From Haematobia irritans (lineage: Eukaryota; Arthropoda; Insecta; Diptera; Muscidae), in NCBI RefSeq assembly GCF_050003625.1, contig NC_134400.1, forward strand, positions 62,992,241-63,056,240: a DNA stretch of 64,000 nt. The letters are read 5' to 3'. A model generated the notes under the pieces. The model was not told where the DNA came from and did not search any database. It saw only the letters and a list, made by a program, of their open reading frames with translations. The translations under genes and the position numbers were made by a program. Position 1 is the stretch's first letter; every line of letters begins with the position of its first letter. Of the stretch, positions 10,783 through 21,025 are shown piece after piece.

Positions 10783-11016
10783 TGTTCAGGTTGACACCCT
10801 GTTAGATTTAAGTTTTTTGAATTGTAAAATACACCCCTGCAATTTATAACGATATATGAAAAAATGACTTATCGAAACATTCTGACACTCTTACTCTCTC
10901 GCTCAAATACCCGAAGGTACGAATACCCCCGCCAATAAATTAAATTTTAATTTATTCTTTAAAAACCAAAATTTAATTGCGTTTTTATTTGTTTTCCACC
11001 TCACTGATAAATTATA
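10783..11016 (+). repeat. 3' LTR of BEL copy A (probably truncated)
   Basis: It starts TGTTCAGG after the polypurine tract. Its segment 10953-11016 matches the window start. Past 11016 the two LTRs no longer agree, so its end is uncertain. Confidence 0.75.
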
Positions 11017-11574
11017 TATATAAAAATATTGTGTTTAAAAATTTGAGTTCCAAACATATAATTTTTACACCCAAGCATATGAAAAACAGTCTTTTTCGTC
11101 CGTGTAGAGAGTAGTCCACTGTAATTATTTTATTTTGGCCAAATAGGCTTAGAATTACATGCTCTGAATGAATAAATAAAATAAAATAAGCTTTGAGTTT
11201 TTGAAAAGATTGTGAACATATTTTCCCACGGAAAATAGACAACCAGAGATGGTCTGTATCAAACTTTTTTAGGTTTGCGACTGTCGCAAAGTTGTAAACG
11301 TCAAATACGCGTCGTAAATGTAGAAAAAGTAGCAAACGTCAGTCCCTTCAGCTAGGAAGCGAATGATCTTAACTCCCAATACTTTTGTTCGTGGACGTTT
11401 TGCTGGATTCTATGATGTATAGACGGAAATGCAATAAATCTAAATAAAATCCCTTTCAATATAAACTATAAATAATTTGTTTAATCAATTTTCATGCAAA
11501 GTTTTATGAGCTATACGAAATTAATTATATTTGTTTAGTTTGGCTTGAGGTCATGTAAATAAAAACAGATGTTG
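11017..11574. other. No recognised feature
   Basis: AT-rich DNA between the BEL and Penelope-like elements. A 107-codon open frame on the minus strand (11012-11335) has no motif or homology that I recognise and is not supported as a gene. Confidence 0.4.
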
Positions 11575-11683
11575 TTGTTTTATTGAGTTGTAATTTTTTT
11601 TATTTGAAAATATCCAATATTTCGAGACATCTCCGATGCTCGTCTTCAGGGAAATTACTTTAAACAAAAAGAAAAAACATTTA

Positions 11684-11901
11684 CGGCCATTTTCATGTAG
11701 CTCCGTTAGGCTTTAACTGCCAGTTAACAGAAAGTAAATTGCAATTATCTTCTCTCCGGATAACTTTAACTGAAAAATTTTCATCAGTTAAGTTTCTAAC
11801 TGGCCTATGGAATATAAAGGCAAGATGACAGCTTCTTCCATAATACGGTTTAAAAGTTGGTTAGTTAACGGAACACTAACGGAGCTTTATGAAAATGGGG
11901 G
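11684..11901. mobile_element. Short MITE with TTA flanks (PIF/Harbinger-like)
   Basis: Imperfect inverted ends contain CCATTTTCAT and AGCTCCGTTAG on the left and their complements on the right. TTA is present on both sides (11681-11683, 11902-11904). The 218-bp element lies in the 3' region of the Penelope-like element and has no coding capacity. Confidence 0.6.
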
Positions 11902-12013
11902 TTAACACATTAATTAACAAAATATATATCAATACTTGAAAAACACGGATAATTACATTTAAATTGAAAAAACAGTGAACTTGTTCAGAAGAGAGTATAT
12001 TTACAACTAAAAG

Positions 12014-13111
12014 CTAATTCGTCTTTCTATATTTTTGTACAATATTTCTATAAATATGTGCACAATGGTCCGTATCAGTCTTAAAATTCATCCGTCTTTC
12101 TGCAGGTACATTTATAATATGTAGCATCTCCAGTGTAAATCTCCTTTTATAGTTGTTTTCTTGCGTCAAAATATATACGTCCTTAAGGTGTCCTGTTAAA
12201 GTGCAATGTGCTGCAAGTGCCGTCTTTTGCTCCAAGGGCTTATCAGTGTCTTTCTGATCAGATTTATACCCTGAGAGTCTAGTTTTTAATTTGGTTCTCG
12301 TTGTACCAACATATACTTTTTGGCAAGTATCCGAATCATTTCCATTGCATTTGATCTTATATACTACGTTTGACTTGTCTTCTTTCTTAATTTTGGATTT
12401 TGTCTTGCTGAAGAATTGATTTACTATATTATAAGTCCTTTGTGCAATTTGAAATTTGTCCTTATTAAACATGTTTGATGATTTGAATCTTTCCGAAAGT
12501 TGGGTGACATATGTCAAGGGTTTATAAATTTTGGGTTCAATTTCGTCATTTTTGATTTGTTGTCTTTCTTTTACATGTTGAATTAAGTCGTCAATCGTTT
12601 TATTCGGGAAATCATTTAATCGCAGTATAGTCCTTATCTTATCCTCGTTGTCCTTATGGAATATTTTGTCGCTAATACCGTGTACTCTTCTTATAAAATT
12701 TGTAGCCGTATTCATTATAATTCGTCTAGGATGTTTGGAGTTGAAATTTATCAATCGTCCTGTGGCTGTTGGCTTTTGATACCAGTTGATTTTTATTCTA
12801 TTTTTGTGCCTTAGAATTATAGTATCTAAGTATGGTAACTTGTTGTCCTCTTCTGTTTGCATCGTAAATTGACTTTGTCTATCAAAGGCGTTTAAAGCTA
12901 ATAACGTAGCCTGAACGTCATTTTTATTCAAAATACAAAACAGATCGCCTACATATTTTGTCATTATTTTTGTTTTATAGTCAATTTTTCCATCACTGAG
13001 TCTAAGAGTACTTCCATTACAATGTGATGGAAGCTGCTGATCCCATCGGTGAAGCTGCTGATCCCATCGGCATTCATTTACGTTGTTCTTACACCTTGTC
13101 ATCATACACAA
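12014..13111 (-). pseudogene. Penelope-like RT C-terminus and GIY-YIG endonuclease
   Basis: A 365-codon frame. The RT palm segment near its start reads YVGDLF, where YVDD-type motifs are normal, so a catalytic aspartate is replaced by glycine. The central part contains LPYLDT and NWYQKPTATGR, typical of this family. The endonuclease lies in the last third: VYKIKC followed by KVYVGTT correspond to the GIY and YIG parts, with the downstream basic residues. It would nick target DNA to prime reverse transcription. The first codons include an in-frame 21-bp duplication (13030-13071) near the frame start. The frame is separated from the rest of RT by a frame change near 13100. Confidence 0.82.
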
Positions 13112-13395
13112 AATATCTTGAGTCCTTGATACAAAAAGTTAACATTTCTATGAAAACATCCATCGGTATCTTTGTGTAGTCTTTTATTTCGTCCCATTTT
13201 TCTTTTATAATCTTTATCGCCAAATTTACTGGAATGCTTGGAAAAAGAGATATTACGTCGAACGAAATCATTGTTTTATTGTCCTCAATCTTAATGTTGC
13301 TGGTTTTATTCTTAAATTCAATTGCGTCATTTACATTATATTTGGAATCTTTTGTCAAGTTTTTCAAAATATTCACAATATATTTTGATAGTTCA
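13112..13395 (-). pseudogene. Penelope-like RT, middle part
   Basis: This frame carries SFDVISLFPSIPV, the motif A region of Penelope RT. Its first ~10 codons come from the gypsy LTR, not from the Penelope-like element. True Penelope sequence begins at 13395 and continues upstream at 18343. It ends at a frame change near 13089-13111. Confidence 0.8.
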
Positions 13396-13754
13396 TGTTG
13401 TGGATGGCATCCCTGCCACACAGAAAGTACATACCATTATTTTATCCGTCTACTTTAATCTACATCTGTAATTATGTTTCTGCTCTTTTCTTCATATACA
13501 TACACATATCATGTTGATATTGCTTATATAGATCATCGATATATGTAATGCCGTTATTATTAGTATATGTGTGTGTTCTTTTGCGATGAATATAAATTGT
13601 CATAACTATAAGCTAAGAACATTCTAAGTTTGGCGTTGATTTAAATTAGAAGTGACTCTCGTGTAACTCCCGTAATTGTACAAATAATTAAATAAAATTG
13701 TTATTCCTTATATTGTGAATTTATGTGTCTCACTTGGAAGCAAGGGACACAACA
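13396..13754 (+). repeat. 5' LTR of gypsy B
   Basis: It is 359 bp and carries TG...CA ends. A candidate primer-binding site, TGGCGACGAGGATTAAAAG, starts one base after the LTR at 13756; I did not assign the tRNA. Confidence 0.92.
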
Positions 13755-13829
13755 GTGGCGACGAGGATTAAAAGTGAATAGTTTGAAAAAAGACAACGCT
13801 TTTGATTAATATTTTGAACTGTAAACAAA

Positions 13830-15146
13830 ATGGAGCAAACGTTGCAAACAATTTTTGAGCAACAAGCCAAATTAATGGAAAAGTTGGTGGCAGCAACAGT
13901 TGGAAATAGAAACGCACTGGAAGCTTCAACAAACAGTCAAAATTCAAATGAGGGTGTTATGGAAATGTTGTCAAAGTGCATTAAAAAATTTGTATACAAT
14001 CCGGAGGCAAACCAAACATTCGAGACGTGGTATGCTCGTTATGATCACTTATTTGGCGAAGATGCAAATAAGCTTTCTGACTCTGAAAAAGTGAAATTGG
14101 TGTTGCGGAAATTAGAACCTGATGCTTTTGACAAATATGCTGATTATTTGCTACCAAAACTGCCCCGCGAGTTAAATTTTGATACAAAAGTGTCAACGCT
14201 AAAAACACTGTTTGGGAGAAAAGAGTCACTTTTCAGTGCACGGGTTGCATGTCTGCAGGTTACCAAGACAACACAAATGGATTTCATCACATATGGCGCC
14301 ATGGTAAATCGGAATTGTGATAATTTCGAATTCGGCAAATTAAAAGAAAATCAATTTAAATGTTTGATGTTTCTGAGAGGTCTTCAAGCCCCAGAAGATG
14401 GCGATGTCAGAGCTCGGGACACTGATGGAACGTATACAATTGACAAAATGGTGTCTGAGGTGAACCGTATGATCAGCTTGAGGAATGATGCCGCCGTGGT
14501 GGAACAAAGTGTGATCCACGCAATCAAACACAATCACAAATTTGCCAAAGGGAAACAACAAAGCAGCCCTGTTCCAAGTGAAAAACCGCGAAGGCCATGT
14601 TGGCAGTGTGGTGAGATGCACTTTGCACGAAATTGTAGCTACACAAAACACTTGTGTGAACAGTGTGGCATCGTGGGTCACAAAAAAGGCTACTGCTCTT
14701 GTTTTGCCTCGACATCAAAGCACCGAAGCGACAATAAAAACAAGAAGAAGCAGTACAACAGAGCCCGAGCTAGTATAGCCGCAGTGAACTATGTCGCTGC
14801 AAACAGGAAGTACGTAAACGTCAAAATTAATGGTATAAAGCAGCGCCTACAGTTCGACACAGGTGCAGATATCACAATAATTTCACGTCAGATGTGGTTC
14901 CAAATAAAAAGACCAACCCTATCAAAAGCAACCCATTTAGCTCGAGACGCGTCAAATCATGTACTCAACCTAATGGGCCAATGTCAGGTACAGGTTGAAT
15001 TCAAAGGCAAGTCAATTTCAGCGACAATTTTTGTAACACCGAACAGCAAGTTGAACGTTATGGGCACGGACTTAATGGATAAATTTGGAACATGCCTATT
15101 GATTCAATCTGTAACAACATTACTAGCTCAGAAATTGAAGATATGA
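13830..15146 (+). CDS. gag: Gypsy B Gag-protease
   Basis: An intact 438-codon frame from ATG 13830. The N-terminal ~100 residues have a Gln/Glu-rich start, followed by a capsid-like region. Two zinc knuckles follow: CWQCGEMHFARNC, which has one residue fewer than the usual spacing, and CEQCGIVGHKKGYC, which fits CX2CX4HX4C. The retropepsin follows in the same frame with QFDTGADITIIS, which keeps Asp-Thr-Gly. The RT frame overlaps its end in the -1 frame (about 15083-15146), as in many gypsy elements. An AAATTTG string at 15081 lies in the overlap but is out of the canonical slippery register. Gag would form the particle and the protease would cut the polyproteins. Confidence 0.88.
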   Translation: MEQTLQTIFEQQAKLMEKLVAATVGNRNALEASTNSQNSNEGVMEMLSKCIKKFVYNPEANQTFETWYARYDHLFGEDANKLSDSEKVKLVLRKLEPDAFDKYADYLLPKLPRELNFDTKVSTLKTLFGRKESLFSARVACLQVTKTTQMDFITYGAMVNRNCDNFEFGKLKENQFKCLMFLRGLQAPEDGDVRARDTDGTYTIDKMVSEVNRMISLRNDAAVVEQSVIHAIKHNHKFAKGKQQSSPVPSEKPRRPCWQCGEMHFARNCSYTKHLCEQCGIVGHKKGYCSCFASTSKHRSDNKNKKKQYNRARASIAAVNYVAANRKYVNVKINGIKQRLQFDTGADITIISRQMWFQIKRPTLSKATHLARDASNHVLNLMGQCQVQVEFKGKSISATIFVTPNSKLNVMGTDLMDKFGTCLLIQSVTTLLAQKLKI

Positions 15147-15888
15147 AGAACAAATACCCTTCGTTATTTTCATCACTGCCGGGACATTGTTCAACATTCA
15201 TGGTGCATTTGAAAATAAAAGAAAACGCACAACTAGTTTTCAGACCCAAACGACCCGTTGCTTATGCCGCGTTACAACAAGTAGACGAAGAATTGCAACG
15301 ATTGGAGAAGGCAAATATCATCACACCTGTAAATTACTCCAGATGGGCAGCACCTATTGTAGTGGTAAGAAGAGCCAACGGTAAAGTACGCATTTGTGGA
15401 GACTATTCCACCGGGATGAACGAGTGTATGGAAAATCATGCCTACCCATTACCATTGCCGGATGACATTTTTGTAAATTTTAATAACTGCAAGTACTTTA
15501 CCCAAATTGATTTAACCGATGCTTACATGCAAATGGAAGTTGATGATGCCACTAAACAGATTCTCACGATCAACACCCACCGAGGTCTGTACACATTCAA
15601 CCCACTTGCGCCGGGTATCAAATCAGCACCTTAGCATTCCAGCAAGCAATTGACACAATCTTATCAGGTGTTATATTTGCTCATCCATATTTAGATGACG
15701 TCATCATAGCAACGCCATCTAAAGAGGAAAATCAAAATGCAGTTCATGAAGTTTTTCAACGGTTTCAAAGGTATAATCTCTCAATAAATATTAACAAATG
15801 TACTTTTTTCTCTCGTAGCTGCACCTATCTGGGATACAAGGTCGATGGCAATGGAATTCGTCCAGATCCAACAAAAATTTCAGCCATT
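15092..15888 (+). pseudogene. pol: Gypsy B reverse transcriptase, broken
   Basis: The first frame (15092-15634) has the RT entry segment, then TQIDLTDAY (motif A aspartate) and GIKSAP. It stops at 15632-15634. The sequence then continues in another frame with the motif C region YLDD (~15690) and the downstream LGYKVDG connection to RNase H. A single small frameshift near 15612-15634 therefore interrupts RT. The -1 relation to gag suggests expression by ribosomal frameshift when intact. Confidence 0.85.
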
Positions 15889-16831
15889 TTGGATATGCCA
15901 GCTCCATCAAACGTGTCAGAGCTCCGATCTTTCCTGGGTGCAGTAAATTACTATGGGAAATTTATACGCAAAATGCGTAACCTTCGAGCGCCTTTGGACA
16001 ATTTGTTGAAGGAGAATCAAGAATGGGAATGGTGTAAAGCTTGCGAGGATTCTTTTATAGCATTCAAAAACATCTTAGGATCCAAACTCATGCTGACTCA
16101 CTATGACCCCAGATTGCCAATAAAAGTGGCTGTGGATGCATCAAATGTGGGCATTGGTGCCTACATTTGCCATGTTTACCCAGATGGATCCGAGAAGGCT
16201 ATATATCATGTGTCACGTGCATTGACAACAGCTGAACGGAATTATTCTCAAATAGAGAAAGAGGGTTTGGCGCTAGTCTTCGCGGTATGCAGATTTCATA
16301 AAATGCTGTATGGTCGACGTTTCAGGCTCGAAACCGACCATAAACCATTGTTAGCGATTTTTGGCAGTAAAAAGGGAATAGCCACTCATACAGCAAGTCG
16401 ACTACAACGCTGGGCGTTAACATTGATGTCATACGACTTTGAGCTGAGTTATATCCCAACGCAGAAATTTGGTTGCGCTGATATTCTGTCAAGGCTAGTT
16501 AACAAGAATCAAAAACCCGATGAAGATGTTATAATTGCTTGTGCCCAAATTGAAAATGAGATCAAGTATATTGTTCAAGACAACATCTCAGCGTTGCCCA
16601 TCACCCACAATATGATCCGTTCAGCAACACACAACGCGCAACTTTACAGAATATCATCCACTTTTTGGGAACTTCGTGGCCCGTCAAAAAGTCTCCTGAA
16701 GAGGTTGCTTTTTCAAAGACGTGGTTGTCTTTCCGTCCGTGATGGTTGTATTTTATACCAAAATAGAATGGTCATTCCCAAAACTTTGCGTCAACGCGTA
16801 TTAAAACAACTCCACAAGGGACATCAAGGCA
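15889..16831 (+). pseudogene. pol: Gypsy B RNase H and integrase zinc region
   Basis: This open frame is continuous with the RT end and covers the RT thumb (LRSFLGAVNYY) and RNase H (KVAVDASNVGIGA, then Glu in YSQIEKEGLAL and Asp in ETDHKPL). It continues to the integrase N-terminal region, with HKGHQG near 16815. The next domain is in another frame from about 16832, so another frameshift follows. Confidence 0.83.
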
Positions 16832-17831
16832 TTGTTTCTTACAAAATCATTAGTACGAAGCTATGTGTACTGGCCAAATGTAGACAAAGACATAGAGGAC
16901 CTCATCCAACGATGCGATATTTGTGCCTCAGTAGCAAAATCACCACCACGGACGACCCTGCAATCGTGGCCCATTGCACAGAGGCCAATGCAACGTATTC
17001 ACGTCGATTTCGCTGGTCCAGTAAATCAAGCAACGTATTTTTTGATAGACTCAATGAAGTCAATGACGTCAGCAGCAACAATTGATTGTCTATATGATTA
17101 TTGCTCGAAGTTTGGTTTTCCAGAAACATTGGTGAGTGACAATGGTACACAATTTACCTCACAAGAGTTTGTTCTATTTTGTAGAGAAAATGGAATCGAG
17201 CACATTCGTACCGCCCCTTTCCACCCGCAATCAAATGGTTAGGTTGAACGTTTTGTTGACACGTTCAAACGCGCTTTGAGAAAACAGCGAAACGGCGTCA
17301 ACACCATACGGGAATTTCTTCTGTTCTACAGAGCGACTGAAAATAACAACACTATTGAAGGTAAATCGCCATCAGAACTTTTCTTGGGGAGGAAAGTTAG
17401 AACAAACTTGGACTTGCTTTTCAAGCCAAAATCAAGCCAAAAATGTGCACTACCGCAATAAAAATATGGAAATCCAGTATAACCGAAGGTTCAATGCAAA
17501 GCCGAGGATTTTTGAGATCGGTGCAGAAGTTTATGTTAAGGTGTATAAACAAAATAAATATTTCTGGACGCCTGGAGTAATAAAGAAAAAAATTGGGAAG
17601 GTTAACTACGAAGTTGACGTTAAAGTATTTCCATATTTTAAGTCCATGAAATCGCAAACAAATCAACTTCGGTTGCGGCATTGCGACTCTAAAACAAAAA
17701 TGGAAACAAATATTACATCGTGGCTGAATATGTTTGACATATGCCCACCGAACCGTAAGGCCTATCAGTCGTGTGAAGAAATCTCAGAATCTATACCATC
17801 AAATGTGCCAGACGGAATAACAGTGGAATAA
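16832..17831 (+). pseudogene. pol: Gypsy B integrase, broken
   Basis: The frame to 17242 holds the zinc-binding CDICAS, the core start HVDFAGPV and SDNGTQF. About ten residues normally found between the first catalytic Asp and the following strand are missing, an apparent deletion. A TAG at 17240-17242 lies just before the VERF segment that carries the catalytic Glu. The same frame continues to about 17460, then a further frame (17355-17831) holds the C-terminal region. Integrase cannot be made whole. Confidence 0.83.
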
Positions 17832-17978
17832 CCGGTGATTGCTACAGAAGATACAAAATCACCTACACAACCATCAACGAGCTGGGAAGCCGATCAATTA
17901 TCTTCTTCATTGAGGCGATCCAGTCGTCCTCGACGTATGCCACAACGATTCCACGACTACATATCTTAAAAGGGGAGA

Positions 17979-18337
17979 TGTTGTGGATGGCATCCCTGCC
18001 ACACAGAAATTACATACCATTATTTTATCCGTCTACTTTAATCTACATCTGTAATTATGTTTCTGCTCTTTTCTTCATATACATACACATATCATGTTGA
18101 TATTGCTTATATAGATCATCGATATATGTAATGCCGTTATTATTAGTATATGTGTGTGTTCTTTTGCGATGAATATAAATTGTCATAACTATAAGCTAAG
18201 AACATTCTAAGTTTGGCGTTGATTTAAATTAGAAGTGACTCTCGTGTAACTCCCGTAATTGTACAAATAATTAAATAAAATTGTTATTCCTTATATTGTG
18301 AATTTATGTGTCTCACTTGGAAGCAAGGGACACAACA
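17979..18337 (+). repeat. 3' LTR of gypsy B
   Basis: It is 359 bp, preceded by the polypurine tract AAAAGGGGAGA. It differs from the 5' LTR at one position that I could see. The non-coding interval 17832-17978 precedes it. Confidence 0.92.
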
Positions 18338-18342
18338 GTTCA

Positions 18343-18545
18343 TAAGAGGGGGAATTTATTGAAGAACATATCGGTCTTACAGGGACTCCTTCCTTATGAA
18401 TCTTCGGAAGTCCATAAATTCGTGGGGCGTTAGCAGTTTTACGTATTACTTTAAATTTCTCGTTGGTCTCAATGACATAACATTCATCCTTATTAGTACG
18501 GTCTACATAATTTAATGTTTCATTTATTTACGAATGCTGTATTTA
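18343..18545 (-). pseudogene. Penelope-like RT, N-terminal part (beyond gypsy B)
   Basis: The minus strand encodes the RT finger region with APRIYGLPKIHK and VPVRP, characteristic of Penelope-like elements. It is directly continuous with 13395 once gypsy B is removed. The element's upstream end is lost near 18545. Confidence 0.82.
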
Positions 18546-18547
18546 TG

Positions 18548-18821
18548 ACATGTGGTGCCGTCTTGTTGATACCACTTACGGTAGCGCAGTTACGTTAGGA
18601 TTCGCATAATCTTTGCAGAAGTACGGTCCAATGATACGAACAGCCCACAAAACACACCAAACTCTGACTTTTTCTGGATAAATTGGTAACTTTTCCAATG
18701 CTTCCGGCCGATCTTCACTCCAAAATTGACAATTCTGCTTATTTACGTACCCAAACATTAGCTTCGTTGCTGAACGCAAGAAGGGCGCGATAACAGAACA
18801 CGCCTTCCTAACACAATTCAT
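18548..18821 (-). pseudogene. Mariner/Tc-type transposase fragment
   Basis: The minus-strand frame includes GYVNKQNCQFWSED and VWCVLWAVRIIGPYF, matching the region between the first and second catalytic aspartates of IS630-Tc1-mariner transposases. Downstream, beyond a frame change near 18576, the segment with the second catalytic Asp (QDG-type) can be recognised. No terminal repeats were found, so it is an internal relic. Confidence 0.68.
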
Positions 18822-18846
18822 AATATCTCAGCAGAAAATTTCTGAT

Positions 18847-18989
18847 GATTTTTCTGAAAATGGGTGGTTTTGCCAAATTTATGCGCATAAGAAATAAACA
18901 TATGTTTTCTTTCCAGTTTGCGGGAAAATTTGTAATATTTTGATTTTATTTATCTACAATACGTTTTATTTATATAAAAATCATATTTA
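18847..18989. repeat. Direct repeat flanking mariner (left copy)
   Basis: About 143 bp, strongly similar to 20790-20935. The two copies lie on either side of the mariner at 18990-20358. Both end at the same CATATTTA position. The similarity does not extend through the mariner's right flank. Confidence 0.75.
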
Positions 18990-19029
18990 CGAGGGCAGTT
19001 CGGAAACTTCTTAGCCTAGCACAAAAAGC

Positions 19030-20292
19030 GCAACAGTAAAAAATTGGCTTGCTGAATTTAAACGTGGTCGTACAAGCATTGAAGATGAATCACGTAGTGG
19101 ACGTCCAAAAACAGCAACAACAACAGAAATTATAGCCAAGGTTAGGTTAGGTTAGGTGGCAGCCCGATGTATCAGGCTCACTTAGACTATTCAGTCCATT
19201 GTGATACCACATTGGTGAACTTCTCTCTTATCACTGAGTGCTGCCCGATTCCATGTTAAGCTCAATGACAAGGGACCTCCTTTTTATTAGCCGAGTCCGA
19301 ACGGCGTTCCACATTGCAGTGAAACCACTTAGAGAAGCTTTGAAACCCTCAGAAATGTCACCAGCATTACTGAGGTGGGATAATCCACCGCTGAAAAACT
19401 TTTTGGTGTTCGGTCGAAGCAGGAATCGAACCCACGACCTTGTGTATGCAAGGCGGGCATACTAACCATTGCACCACGGTGGCTCCCAATTATAGCCAAA
19501 GTGCATGATATGATATTAAATGATCGAAGAATAAAAGTGCGTGAAATTGCTAATATCATGGGCATCTCAAATGATCAAGTCCATTTAATTTTGCATGAAG
19601 AACTACAGATGAAAAAGCTTTCTGCAAGATGGGTGCTGCATTTGTTAACAGTCAGTCAAAAACGCATAAGAATGAACAAGCTTGAGATTGTTTGGATCGT
19701 TTTAAGCGAAATAAAATGGATTTTAAGCGTCGTTTCATAACTATTGATGAGACATGGGTCCACCACTATAAACCACACCACTACAAAAGAACAATCCAAG
19801 CAATGGACTGAAGCTGGAGGAAGTGCCCCAAAGAAGGCAAAAAGAATTCAATCGGCTGGTAAGGTCATGGCAACGGTTTTTTGGGACTTCAAAGGTATTT
19901 TATTGATTGACTATCTGCAAAAGGGTAAAACAATAAATTCAGAGTACTAATGCAACCTTTTGGATCAATTAAATGTACAAATTCAAGAAAAACGTCCTGG
20001 CTTACAACACAAAAAAATAATAATTTTTCATCAAGACTACGCACCAGCGTAGTACGAGTTGCTTGACCACCCACCTTGTTCTCCTGATTTAGCTCCCAGT
20101 GACTTTTACTTGTTCCCAAATCTAAAAAAAATCCTTGCTGGCAAGCGTTTTACCTCAAATGAAGATGCAATTACAGTTGTAAACCACTATTTTGAAGACT
20201 TTGAGGAAAACTATTTTAATCAAGGAATAGAACTGCTAGAAAAGCGTTGGACTAAGTGTATTGAAGTTTCAGGAGATTATATTGAAAAATAA
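19030..20292 (+). pseudogene. Mariner transposase, fragmented
   Basis: The helix-turn-helix part (WLAEFKRGRTSIEDE, SGRPKTATT) precedes the SINE. The frame resumes at ~19500 with REIANIMGIS, then frameshifts near 19740. The first catalytic Asp region (TIDE-type) is at ~19740, and HQDYAPA (~20030) marks the second. PCSPDLAPSDFYLF (~20075-20115) carries the third catalytic residue, in the DD34D arrangement of mariners. It ends at TAA 20290-20292. At least three breaks make it dead. Confidence 0.8.
19140..19487 (-). mobile_element. tRNA-derived SINE, copy 1
   Basis: Read on the minus strand, it starts with a tRNA-like head containing TGGTGCAATGGTTAG (A-box-like) and GGTTCGATTCC (B-box-like). It ends with AACCTAACCTAACC. 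The 348-bp copy is flanked by the exact 12-bp duplication AATTATAGCCAA (19128-19139, 19488-19499) and lies in the mariner transposase. It would be transcribed by RNA polymerase III from the internal boxes. Its last ~70 bp match the LINE tails in this window. Confidence 0.9.
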
Positions 20293-20360
20293 AAATATTT
20301 GTGAAAAACTAACTATTCTCTTTCATTGATAGGCTAAGAAGTTTCCGAACCGCCTTCTTA

Positions 20361-20789
20361 GTATGCGTAGTAATCAATACGAAATTATTTTAGCATAGTA
20401 ATGCTTATTTAGAATGCTCAAAAAGTATGTATGAAAATATCTTAAATTAGAAAGCAATTTTCTTTATAAAATTATACGACAAAATGTGATTTTAACTTTT
20501 GTGCAGTAATTTATTACGTACGGCATGCATGAAAAAAAGTTTTAACGTAAGGCAAAGAAGTTTTTGTTTTGCATCCATATTGCATCAGATTGGCAGTTAT
20601 GTATGTAAATAGAAGAATCATGCATGATGGAAGCAAGGGTGTAAGCCAATATTTTCTGCTGGGATATGATGAATTATTTTTTTAATGCATATAACGCCAT
20701 ACCATTGTTGCGCTTGATCGCGAATCATAATGAGTGGAATTTTTAGAACTTTTTAGAACTTGTAGCTAGGGAGATTTATAATGAAGCCA
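20361..20789. other. No recognised feature
   Basis: AT-rich interval between the mariner and the second direct repeat. No supported coding frame, terminal repeat or RNA was seen. Confidence 0.4.
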
Positions 20790-20935
20790 GATTTTTCTGA
20801 AAATGGGTGGTTGTTCTCGCCAAATTTATGCACATAAGAAACAAAATATGTTTTCTTTCCAATTTGCAGGAAAATGGGTAATATTTTGATTTTATTTATA
20901 TACAATACTTTTTATTTATATAAAAATCATATTTA
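20790..20935. repeat. Direct repeat flanking mariner (right copy)
   Basis: This copy matches 18847-18989. On the minus strand it lies directly after the stop codon of the candidate exon at 20933-21025 and contains two AATAAA signals. Confidence 0.75.
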
Positions 20936-21025
20936 GGGAATCCTGAAGGGCACAACAATGGCTTCTTTATGTTCAATTTTAAAGTTTTTCAATGCTATAT
21001 GAACTTTTTCAATTGCCGAGTTTAT
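20933..21025 (-). CDS. Candidate terminal exon of an unidentified host gene
   Basis: On the minus strand a strong acceptor (pyrimidine run TTTTTCTTTCTCATTTCAG) is followed by 30 open codons and TAA. AATAAA signals follow within ~40 bases. The encoded segment ends EAIVVPFRIP and looks protein-like, but I recognise no family. An upstream acceptor and open stretch at 21131-21183 would join it in phase through a weak GTGTTA donor. Its overlap with a repeated segment weakens the case, and it could be a chance or relic exon. Confidence 0.3.
   Translation of the reverse strand: MNSAIEKVHIALKNFKIEHKEAIVVPFRIP

Larger units (their letters stand above)
1..11016 (+). mobile_element. BEL/Pao LTR retrotransposon, copy A (decayed, contains nested insertions)
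   Basis: The first ~60 bases of the window recur at 10953-11012, so they are matching parts of two LTRs around one element. Between them lie a gag with a zinc knuckle, a retropepsin/DUF1758-like region, RT with MYVDD, RNase H and an integrase, in BEL/Pao order. The 5' LTR starts upstream of the window. A hAT-type element (3140-6802) and a cluster of MITEs (409-1481) account for more than 4.7 kb of it. Frameshifts and stops show it is inactive. Confidence 0.88.
11575..13395 (-). mobile_element. Penelope-like element, 3' part (-), split by a gypsy insertion
   Basis: The minus strand encodes a reverse transcriptase followed by a GIY-YIG endonuclease, the domain order that defines Penelope-like elements. 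The coding end is at 12014, and the 3' terminal region reaches about 11575. The upstream part of the same element continues at 18343-18545 beyond the gypsy at 13396-18337. Confidence 0.85.
13396..18337 (+). mobile_element. Ty3/gypsy LTR retrotransposon, copy B (young, but pol broken)
   Basis: Two 359-bp LTRs begin TGTTGTGG and end CACAACA. They are flanked by the 5-bp duplication GTTCA (13391-13395, 18338-18342). Joining the flanks restores a continuous Penelope-like sequence. I saw one base difference between the LTRs (AAAGTAC versus AAATTAC, near 13426), so the insertion is recent. Order is gag-protease, RT, RNase H, integrase. Stops and frameshifts disable pol. Confidence 0.93.
18990..20358 (+). 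mobile_element. Mariner transposon, internally deleted and carrying a SINE
   Basis: Inverted ends share GTTCGGAAACTTCTTAGCCTA; the left reads CGAGGGCAGTTCGG, and the right ends CCGAACCGCCTTCT. TA flanks both sides (18988-18989, 20359-20360). The transposase lacks its N-terminal ~50 codons and is further broken. A SINE occupies 19140-19487. Confidence 0.83.

Noticed and set aside
11611..11650. Hammerhead-like CTGAAGA plus hairpin plus GAAA at the Penelope-like 3' end (minus strand)
   Set aside because: The first pair of stem II would be C-C, and I could not form a convincing stem I, so the core is not complete.
15081..15087. Canonical -1 slippery heptamer AAATTTG at the gag-pol overlap
   Set aside because: The gag codon register is AAA TTT G, not A AAT TTG, so it is not in the right phase.
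19420..19487. tRNA gene on the minus strand
   Set aside because: It is the head of SINE copy 1, bounded by a 12-bp target duplication.
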